The notes beneath the pieces are model-generated. The model worked only from the letters and a program-made list of their open reading frames with translations, had not been told where the DNA came from and did no database searches. Source: CAZVWV01 sp964631745 (lineage in GTDB: Bacteria > Bdellovibrionota_C > UBA2361 > JBGSMV01). Taken from it: a DNA stretch of 11,162 nucleotides. A program made the position numbers and the translations under genes. Of this stretch, positions 5,235-11,162 are shown piece by piece (the first letter of the stretch is position 1; each line of letters starts with the position of its first letter). Location: NCBI GenBank assembly GCA_964631745.1, contig CAZVWV010000126.1, forward strand, positions 1 to 11,162, read 5' to 3'.

Positions 5235-5793
5235 ACTACCGTTGGGATTACTGTTGGCTCTTACAGTGTTCGTCCCGTTAGATTCGTTTGCGGCAGAGCA
5301 CGCCCATCACGCCAGCATCGCTGATATCATTCCGTTTTGGGTTAACTTCGTAATTTTTTCGGCGGTGATGTTTCTGATTCTGCGGCGTCCAGTTCTTGCC
5401 GGTTGGGCCAAGCGTCGTCACTCCATTGAGAGTGCCGTCGTAGGCGCGAAAGAGGAGCTTGAAGCAGTCGATGCAAAGTATCTTCAAGCACAAGCAAAAT
5501 TGTCGCGTCTTAGCATCGAGCTGAATCAACTTACAGCGGAAGTCGAAAAGGACATCGAACTTGAGTCGAAGCAGGCCAAAGAGTTTGCACTTGCCGGTGC
5601 CGCAAAAATTATGCAAAGAGCCAAGGAAACAATTTTGGCGGAAGAGAAGGCTGCGATTTCCAGGATTCGGCGTGATATCGCGGAAACCGCGCTACGAGTT
5701 GCGCAGGAGAAGCTAAAAACTTTTGTAACCCCGGATAAGGACAAGAGATTACGAGACCTTAGTCTTGAACGTGTGAGGGGTTTGCTGAATTAG
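5224..5793 (+). CDS. atpF: F1Fo ATP synthase subunit b (AtpF) with signal-peptide-like N terminus
   Basis: This is the second peripheral-stalk subunit, 189 residues from ATG 5224. GGGGAG (5211-5216) lies seven bases upstream. An in-frame ATG at 5197 is less likely because it would precede this ribosome binding site and lengthen the overlap with atpF'. Residues 1-23 look like a cleavable signal peptide (LGLLLALTVFVPLDSFA, then AEH). A histidine-containing segment AEHAHHAS follows, then a membrane helix at about 36-54 (IPFWVNFVIFSAVMFLILR). From about 60 to 189 it is a charged helix rich in A, E, K and Q, typical of the b stalk. Signal-like b subunits are known in delta-proteobacterial ATP synthases. 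Cleavage here is inferred, not shown. Confidence 0.9.
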   Translation: MYSRLPLGLLLALTVFVPLDSFAAEHAHHASIADIIPFWVNFVIFSAVMFLILRRPVLAGWAKRRHSIESAVVGAKEELEAVDAKYLQAQAKLSRLSIELNQLTAEVEKDIELESKQAKEFALAGAAKIMQRAKETILAEEKAAISRIRRDIAETALRVAQEKLKTFVTPDKDKRLRDLSLERVRGLLN

Positions 5794-5898
5794 AAAAATC
5801 GGTTACTAAGCTTTTGCGGGTTGCGCTTTAGAAATATGTTGAGCGTTGGGATTGATGATAGAGACCACGGGAATAATGATCGCGGGAAATAGTGAGAG

Positions 5899-6462
5899 AT
5901 GGAAAAAGGCATAGTAAGATTAGCTAGAAGATATTCACGCTCTCTCTTTGAGATCAGCGAGCTGTCGGCGGTTGAAACTCTTGAAAAATCGTTAATCGAG
6001 TTCACGAATTGCTGGCTTCAAAGCAGCGAGCTCCGAAACGCTATACTGAATCCCGGCTTGCCTATTAAAGAAAGAGAATCAGTATTGGATGATTTAGCTA
6101 ACCAGATCTCGAAGGATTTCGATTCGGGTTCGAAAACACCTCATTTCACAAACTTTCTTAAGGTGCTGCTTGACAACAAACGCATGCAGCTCTTGCCGAT
6201 TATCACCAAGGAATTTTCCGCTTTGGTCGCGGAGATGAAGAAGCTTTTAGCGATGGAACTTACCTCCGCGCACGAGCTGAACGAGCAGGAACGCGCGCGC
6301 ATCCTCGAAAAGGTGCAACAACAGTGCGGTTCTGGCGCGACTATCACCTGGAAGGTCGATAGCAACTTTATCGGTGGCATGTCGCTAAAGATTGGGGACA
6401 GACTTTTGGATGGAACCGTCAAGGGATCGCTTGAAAAGTTGCGTGAACAGTTGATGGCGTAG
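5899..6462 (+). CDS. atpH: F1Fo ATP synthase subunit delta (AtpH)
   Basis: Delta (OSCP-like) caps the F1 head and links it to the b/b' stalk. The 187-residue length is normal. The N-terminal helical domain starts with ARRYSRSLFEIS (9-20). The middle carries FTNFLKVLLDNKRMQLLPII (83-102), and the C terminus has the conserved GGMSLKIGDRLLDGTVKGSL (159-178). The start is fixed by in-frame stop codons (TAG, TGA) just upstream. The ribosome binding site is weak (only GTGAG close to the ATG). A 105-base gap separates it from atpF, the longest inside the operon; it holds a loose direct repeat (CACGGGAATAATGA, CGCGGGAAATAGTGA) but no gene. Confidence 0.94.
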   Translation: MEKGIVRLARRYSRSLFEISELSAVETLEKSLIEFTNCWLQSSELRNAILNPGLPIKERESVLDDLANQISKDFDSGSKTPHFTNFLKVLLDNKRMQLLPIITKEFSALVAEMKKLLAMELTSAHELNEQERARILEKVQQQCGSGATITWKVDSNFIGGMSLKIGDRLLDGTVKGSLEKLREQLMA

Positions 6463-6522
6463 CATTTTAGAAAATTTAACCAGAGAATTGCGATAAGCAA
6501 GAAGTGAGTAAAAGGGAAAGCA

Positions 6523-8112
6523 ATGGAAAATAGAGCAGAAGAGATAAGCAAAATCCTAAAAGAGCGCATATCCGGTTTCTCGGTCTCGCAGGATTTAAGC
6601 GAAACCGGCACTGTTATATCTGTTGGCGACGGTATCTGTCGTATTCACGGCTTACAAAAGATAGCCGCCGGTGAGTTGTTGGAATTTGAAGGTGGCGTGC
6701 GAGGCATAGCCCTTGATTTAGAAGAAGACAACGTGGCCGCGGTTATTATGGGCGACACCTCATTGGTGCATGAAGATTCCTCGGTCAAACGTACCGGAAA
6801 AATCGCTGAAGTTCCGGTAGGGGATGCGTTGGTGGGCCGCGTGGTGGATGCCCTTGGAAACCCGATTGATGGACTGGGCGAAATCAAAACCGACAAGACC
6901 AGACGTTTAGAATTTAAAGCTCCCGGTATCGTTAAGCGTCGCTCTGTGCATGAACCCATGCAAACCGGCATCAAAGCCATCGATTCGATGACACCGGTGG
7001 GCAGGGGACAACGCGAGCTTATTATCGGCGATAAAAAAACTGGTAAGACCGCGGTCGCGATTGACACTATCATCAATCAGAAGGGGAACGGAGTGATCTG
7101 TATCTACGTTGCTATCGGGCAAAAGCGCTCATCCGTAGCGCAGGTAGTCGAAAAACTTAGAGAGCATGATGCTTTGGGTCACACAATTGTGGTGGCGGCC
7201 ACCGCTTCGGAACCGGCGCCTATGTTGTTCTTAGCGCCTTTTGCAGGTTGCGCCATGGGTGAATTCTTCATGGAAAACGGCAAACACGCGCTAGTAATTT
7301 ACGACGATCTTTCAAAGCACGCAGTCGCGTATCGCGCGGTCACACTGTTGCTTAGACGCCCACCAGGTCGTGAAGCCTTCCCGGGAGATGTTTTCTATCT
7401 GCACTCTAGACTCTTAGAGCGTGCGGCTAAACTGAACGATTCCTTGGGTGGCGGCTCGCTGACCGCACTTCCGGTAATCGAAACTCTAGAAGGGGACGTC
7501 TCTGCTTATATTCCCACAAACGTGATCTCCATCACTGATGGGCAGATCTATCTTGAAGCCGATCTCTTCAATTCGGGTATTAGACCTGCTGTAAACGTTG
7601 GTCTATCGGTGTCGCGCGTGGGCGGTGCCGCTCAAGTTAAAGCGATGAAAAAAGTTGCGGGAACTTTACGACTCGATCTTGCCCAATACAGAGAGAAGCA
7701 AGCTTTTGCTCAGTTCGGTTCAGACCTTGACGCCGCCACCAAAGCTCAATTGGCGCGCGGTGAACGACTAATTGAAACGCTCAAGCAAGGTCAGTACGCG
7801 CCCATGCCGATTGAACTCCAGGTCTGCTCGATTTTGGCTGTGAATCTTGGTTGCACTGATAAACTGCCGGTCTCACAGGTGAGGGCCTTTGAAGCGGCCT
7901 TACACCAGTTCCTACAGGCAAATCATCGAGATCTGTTAGATACCCTTAAACATAAGGGCAGCTTGGATGCCGAAGGTGATAAGACTTTAAATCAAGCTTT
8001 AAAGTCTTTTGCTGATAAGTTTGCTGCTGGCATCTCAGTGGTTGGGGGGCATACTAACGGCACAGCTCCTAAAGCTGTAACAAAACCAGCCGTTCAACAG
8101 GCGCATGCGTAG
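6523..8112 (+). CDS. atpA: F1Fo ATP synthase subunit alpha (AtpA)
   Basis: Alpha forms the F1 hexamer with beta and carries the non-catalytic nucleotide sites. The 529-residue protein has the N-terminal beta-barrel (to about 95), Walker A GDKKTGKT at 169-176, Walker B LVIYDDLSKHAVAYR (257-271) and the family signature PAVNVGLSVSRVGGAAQ (355-371). In that signature R365 is the arginine that reaches into the catalytic site of the neighbouring beta. Most alphas have Q where this one has H266 (DDLSKQ). A low-complexity tail (about 509-529, ending KPAVQQAHA) extends past the usual end at about 505-510. AGGGA sits five bases before the ATG. It is followed by atpG after 38 bases. Confidence 0.97.
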   Translation: MENRAEEISKILKERISGFSVSQDLSETGTVISVGDGICRIHGLQKIAAGELLEFEGGVRGIALDLEEDNVAAVIMGDTSLVHEDSSVKRTGKIAEVPVGDALVGRVVDALGNPIDGLGEIKTDKTRRLEFKAPGIVKRRSVHEPMQTGIKAIDSMTPVGRGQRELIIGDKKTGKTAVAIDTIINQKGNGVICIYVAIGQKRSSVAQVVEKLREHDALGHTIVVAATASEPAPMLFLAPFAGCAMGEFFMENGKHALVIYDDLSKHAVAYRAVTLLLRRPPGREAFPGDVFYLHSRLLERAAKLNDSLGGGSLTALPVIETLEGDVSAYIPTNVISITDGQIYLEADLFNSGIRPAVNVGLSVSRVGGAAQVKAMKKVAGTLRLDLAQYREKQAFAQFGSDLDAATKAQLARGERLIETLKQGQYAPMPIELQVCSILAVNLGCTDKLPVSQVRAFEAALHQFLQANHRDLLDTLKHKGSLDAEGDKTLNQALKSFADKFAAGISVVGGHTNGTAPKAVTKPAVQQAHA

Positions 8113-8150
8113 AGCTCAGGTGTGATTTTAAGTATCAGGAGAACTAAACT

Positions 8151-9041
8151 GTGGCAGGTCTTAAGGAAATTCGCAGAAGACTTCTTTCTGTAAGAAATAC
8201 TAGAAAGATCACGTACGCGATGAAGCTTGTGTCAGCGGCTAAATTGAGAAAAGCCCAAGAATCTGTGCAAGAGTCGCGAAAGTACACCGAAGCTATCAAT
8301 AGCCTCTTAGGGGAAGTGCTCGCTGAACAGTCCGGCTCCGATCTCTCGCATCCCTTGATGCAAAAACATCCTGAGGCCCAGACGGGTCAGAAGCCAGTGG
8401 GTGTGATCGTTTTCGGTGGAAGTAGGGGGCTTTGTGGTGGCTACAACACGAATATTAATCGCAGAGTTGAAGCCTTCGTAAGAGAGAACCCGGGATTTTC
8501 CATTGATTGGCTGCTCCTAGGCCGAAAACCAGCGGAGTATTTTAGAAGGACAGCTCGAAAACACACGCGCTCTTTTGAGGAATTACCGGAAGACGCCAAC
8601 CGTTGGCCAATCGACGAGATCGCTTTTGAGGTTGAGAATAAATTTCGAAAAGGCGAGATCCACGAGCTGTATGTGATAAGCACTCGCTTTCGTTCTGCCA
8701 TCTCTATGACGGTTATCTGCGAAAAAGTTTTGCCGTTTGAAGCCAAAGAGATTCAAGCCAGTGGCCACACCGCAAGTGCTTCGGGAGTGACTTTATTCGA
8801 ACCATCGGCTAAGCAGGTTTTTGACGCGTTACTTCCAAGAATTTTACGCACCAAGCTTAGACAGGCCGCATTAGATGCTAAAGCCAGCGAGCATGGAAGC
8901 CGCATGACGGCCATGGACTCCGCTACTAAGAACGCGGGGGATTTGATCGATCGGTTGCAACTGACGCATAACAAACTTCGACAAGAGCGCATCACTAAGG
9001 AGCTTCTTGATATCGTGGGAGGAGCAGAGGCGCTCAACTAG
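8151..9041 (+). CDS. atpG: F1Fo ATP synthase subunit gamma (AtpG)
   Basis: Gamma is the central rotor shaft that turns inside the alpha3beta3 head and couples proton flow to ATP synthesis. The 296-residue protein starts from a GTG with AGGAGA (8137-8142) eight bases upstream. The first residues, MAGLKEIRRRLLSVRNTRKI, are the family's N-terminal coiled-coil helix. GGSRGLCGGYN (89-99) is the conserved central motif; the residue before RGLCGG is S, where D is common. The C-terminal helix SRMTAMDSATKNAGDLIDRL (250-269) and ERITKELLDIVGGAEAL complete the coiled coil. Length and motifs are normal. Confidence 0.96.
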   Translation: MAGLKEIRRRLLSVRNTRKITYAMKLVSAAKLRKAQESVQESRKYTEAINSLLGEVLAEQSGSDLSHPLMQKHPEAQTGQKPVGVIVFGGSRGLCGGYNTNINRRVEAFVRENPGFSIDWLLLGRKPAEYFRRTARKHTRSFEELPEDANRWPIDEIAFEVENKFRKGEIHELYVISTRFRSAISMTVICEKVLPFEAKEIQASGHTASASGVTLFEPSAKQVFDALLPRILRTKLRQAALDAKASEHGSRMTAMDSATKNAGDLIDRLQLTHNKLRQERITKELLDIVGGAEALN

Positions 9042-9090
9042 TGATTGTAGGCCAAAGAAATAAAGATCTCATAAACAATGGAGTGATTAG

Positions 9091-10539
9091 ATGACTAAAA
9101 CCAACGGAATAGGAAGAAAAGGCAGGGTGGCCCAGGTGCTAGGCGCCGTGCTGGATGTGGAGTTCCCAAAAGAAGCGGGGATACCTGCGATTTACGATGC
9201 GCTTTTGACCACAAACCCAGCCATCGATAATAATCCCAATAATTTGACGCTTGAAGTGGCGCAGCATTTGGGCGACCACCTAGTGCGCTGCATCGCCATG
9301 GATTCAACAGATGGAATGGTGCGCGGCCAAGAAGTGATAGACACCGGCGCGCCTATCTCTGTTCCAGTGGGAGCAAAGACATTGGGCCGCATCATGGACG
9401 TAATTGGACGCCCGGTGGACGAGATGGGGCCAATTGATACGGACACCCGCTGGGCTATTCATAGACCGACACCGAATTTTGAAGATCAATCAACTTCAAA
9501 AGAGATTCTAGAAACCGGTATTAAAGTTATCGATCTTCTCGCTCCTTACGTAAAAGGTGGCAAGATCGGATTGTTTGGCGGCGCCGGCGTTGGCAAGACC
9601 GTTATCATCATGGAGCTTATTAACAACATCGCCAAGGCGCACGGCGGATACTCTGTCTTTGGCGGGGTGGGGGAGAGAACTCGCGAAGGAAATGATCTTT
9701 GGCACGAGATGAAAGATTCCGGCGTTATCGACAAGACCTGTCTGGTTTACGGACAGATGAATGAGCCTCCGGGATCCCGTTTCCGTGTAGGACTTTCAGC
9801 CTTAACGTGCGCTGAATATTTCCGTGATACTGAGGGCCGAGACGTGCTGCTGTTTATCGATAACATATTTCGATTTCTGCAAGCGGGTTCTGAAGTATCC
9901 TCGCTACTTGGACGTATGCCAAGTGCCGTAGGTTATCAGCCCACGCTGGCAACCGACATGGGGCAGCTGCAAGAGCGAATTACTTCAACTAAGAAAGGTT
10001 CGATTACTTCTGTGCAAGCGGTGTACGTTCCGGCTGATGATTATACAGATCCGGCGCCTGCGACCACATTTGCGCACCTTGATGCAACCACTGAGCTATC
10101 ACGGCAGATTGCCGAGAAGGGTATCTACCCGGCGGTGAATCCGTTGACTTCGACCTCCACGGCACTTGAGCCAGGGATCGTCGGCGAGGAACATTACCGC
10201 GTTGCAAGAAAAGTGCAGCAGGTGCTTCAACGTTACAAGGAACTTCAAGATATCATCGCTATCTTGGGAATGGATGAGCTCTCCGAAGAGGATAAGCTCA
10301 CCGTATCAAGAGCGCGAAAGATCGAGAGATTCCTTTCGCAGCCTTTCCACGTTGCTGAAACCTTCACTGGAACACCGGGAGCTTACGTTAAGCTTCAGGA
10401 TTCAGTGAGAGGATTTGGTGAATTGGTGGATGGAAAACACGACGACCTGCCGGAACAGGCTTTTTACATGGTAGGTACCATCGAGGAAGCGCGCTCCAAG
10501 GCAGAGAAACTTGCGCAGGAATTTGCGAAGGCTGCATAG
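9091..10539 (+). CDS. atpD: F1Fo ATP synthase subunit beta (AtpD), catalytic
   Basis: Beta carries the catalytic sites that make ATP from ADP and phosphate. The 482-residue protein has Walker A GGAGVGKT (163-170), GERTREGND with catalytic E195 and R196, Walker B LLFIDNIFRF (253-262, D257) and DELSEEDKLTV (395-405). The adenine-stacking tyrosine is in GIYPAVN (Y346). The segment just after it reads VNPLTSTSTAL, where most betas have VDPLxSTSR, so D350 has become N and R357 has become T. Nearby ATTELSRQ also differs from the usual ATTVLSR. The catalytic residues are all present, so the enzyme should be active. GGAGTGA (9080-9086) is the ribosome binding site, four bases before the ATG. Confidence 0.97.
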   Translation: MTKTNGIGRKGRVAQVLGAVLDVEFPKEAGIPAIYDALLTTNPAIDNNPNNLTLEVAQHLGDHLVRCIAMDSTDGMVRGQEVIDTGAPISVPVGAKTLGRIMDVIGRPVDEMGPIDTDTRWAIHRPTPNFEDQSTSKEILETGIKVIDLLAPYVKGGKIGLFGGAGVGKTVIIMELINNIAKAHGGYSVFGGVGERTREGNDLWHEMKDSGVIDKTCLVYGQMNEPPGSRFRVGLSALTCAEYFRDTEGRDVLLFIDNIFRFLQAGSEVSSLLGRMPSAVGYQPTLATDMGQLQERITSTKKGSITSVQAVYVPADDYTDPAPATTFAHLDATTELSRQIAEKGIYPAVNPLTSTSTALEPGIVGEEHYRVARKVQQVLQRYKELQDIIAILGMDELSEEDKLTVSRARKIERFLSQPFHVAETFTGTPGAYVKLQDSVRGFGELVDGKHDDLPEQAFYMVGTIEEARSKAEKLAQEFAKAA

Positions 10540-10592
10540 TTATTCGTCTTGTGAATACGAAGGCTTAATTATGTGCTTGATCGGGGAAAAAT

Positions 10593-11012
10593 ATGGCAGC
10601 TGACAATTTTGGCGTTAAGATTTATACCCCCAGCGGCTTGGTAGGTGAATACCAAGCCGCTGCTGTGACACTGCCTACAGCGGTGGGCGAGATCTGCGTG
10701 CTTCCGCAACACACAAAATATGTGGGAGTGCTTGGCACCGGCATCCTTGAGGTACAAAGCTACAAAAGTTCAGAGAAGATCCGGGTGGTAATCTCCGGCG
10801 GATTTTGCACATTCGCAAACGATAGTTTTTCGATACTAGTTGATTCCGTGGATTTTGCCGACAAAGTCGATAAATCAAAATTCCCCTCCGCGCGCGAGAA
10901 ACTGGAGCACACGCTCTCTGTTGGGGATACCCAAGATCCGGAGTGGCAGAAGGCCCGCACCGAGTTGACTCGGATTGAGGCGGTTGAGCAACTGCTTGGC
11001 ACACAGCGCTAG
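10593..11012 (+). CDS. atpC: F1Fo ATP synthase subunit epsilon (AtpC)
   Basis: Epsilon sits at the foot of gamma on the c-ring and can inhibit ATP hydrolysis. At 139 residues it contains both parts of the family: the N-terminal beta-sandwich (about 5-85) with TAVGEICVLPQHTKYVGVL (29-47) and VVISGGFCTF (65-74), and a C-terminal helical segment (about 97-136) that could take the inhibitory position. GGGGA (10583-10587) lies five bases before the ATG. It is the last gene of the operon. Its stop overlaps a small GCGCTA/TAGCGC inverted repeat (11006-11032). Confidence 0.94.
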   Translation: MAADNFGVKIYTPSGLVGEYQAAAVTLPTAVGEICVLPQHTKYVGVLGTGILEVQSYKSSEKIRVVISGGFCTFANDSFSILVDSVDFADKVDKSKFPSAREKLEHTLSVGDTQDPEWQKARTELTRIEAVEQLLGTQR

Positions 11013-11127
11013 CGATTTGACCGGTTTAGCGCAGAAATTTAACAAAGTAAAACCAAGTAAGAGCACTTGAATCGAAGCACAGCGGTGGATTACTAATATT
11101 TCGAAGCGCCGACGAGTCGTCCAATGC

Positions 11128-11150
11128 CACTTAGCCAGGTGAGCTAAGTG
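11128..11150 (+). terminator. Possible terminator hairpin downstream of atpC
   Basis: CACTTAGC (11128-11135) and GCTAAGTG (11143-11150) form a perfect 8-bp stem with a 7-base loop, followed by ATCGATTTTAAT. The stem is only half GC and the T run is short and delayed, so it is a weak intrinsic terminator at best. It could equally be an operator for the next gene. The rest of 11013-11162 shows no gene. Confidence 0.35.
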
Positions 11151-11162
11151 ATCGATTTTAAT

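Noticed and set aside
6120..6140. A GGTTCGA motif resembling a tRNA T-arm
   Set aside because: It lies inside atpH coding sequence and no cloverleaf can be built around it; no tRNA or rRNA was seen anywhere in the window.
10541..10566. Short inverted repeats (TATTC/GAATA, TTCGT/ACGAA) between atpD and atpC
   Set aside because: Five-base stems are expected by chance and mutually exclusive here; no further evidence of function.
11006..11045. GCGCTA/TAGCGC hairpin at the atpC stop and a TTGACC-TAACAA promoter-like pair
   Set aside because: The stem is only 6 bp with a 15-base loop and no T run, and the -10 matches poorly; neither can be supported as terminator or promoter.

Overview
This is a chromosomal stretch from a Gram-negative bacterium, most likely of the former Deltaproteobacteria in the broad sense (Bdellovibrionota, Myxococcota, Desulfobacterota or a relative). 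That placement is an inference from gene order: parA, parB, a bactofilin, then an F1Fo ATP synthase operon starting with two b-type subunits and lacking the a and c genes. It also rests on the parS core TGTTCCACGTGGAACA, which I recall for Myxococcus, and on a b subunit with a signal-peptide-like N terminus. I cannot name the species. All recognised genes lie on the + strand.

Layout. Positions 1-254 hold no gene I can defend, only an imperfect inverted repeat (1-22 / 132-153). prfB (255-1380) encodes release factor 2 and must be read through a classic +1 programmed frameshift at 336-342; a naive ORF call misses its true N terminus. Positions 1381-2179 are a 799-base non-coding region. It carries one parS site abutting the prfB stop, a block of 'accacggag'-type repeats, a 149-bp element bounded by perfect 19-bp inverted repeats, a bulged hairpin, and four more parS sites. 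parA (2180-2995) and parB (3041-3997) follow, with a sixth parS between them. A bactofilin gene (4187-4633) comes next, then the ATP synthase operon atpF'-atpF-atpH-atpA-atpG-atpD-atpC (4761-11012). The last 150 bases hold a hairpin but no gene.

How the parts work together. ParA, ParB and six identical parS sites form a complete chromosome-segregation (ParABS) module, so this locus probably lies near the replication origin. The bactofilin may help position ParABS at the pole, as is known in Myxococcus. The seven atp genes supply all five F1 subunits and the b/b' stalk; a and c must be encoded elsewhere.

The main points for a second look are the parS cluster and its apparent interruption by repeats, the 149-bp palindromic element, the textbook RF2 frameshift, and the unusual residues in the AtpD segment just after the adenine-stacking tyrosine. 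I see no clearly new multi-gene system: the gene content is core chromosomal machinery, and the novelty, if any, lies in the non-coding DNA.
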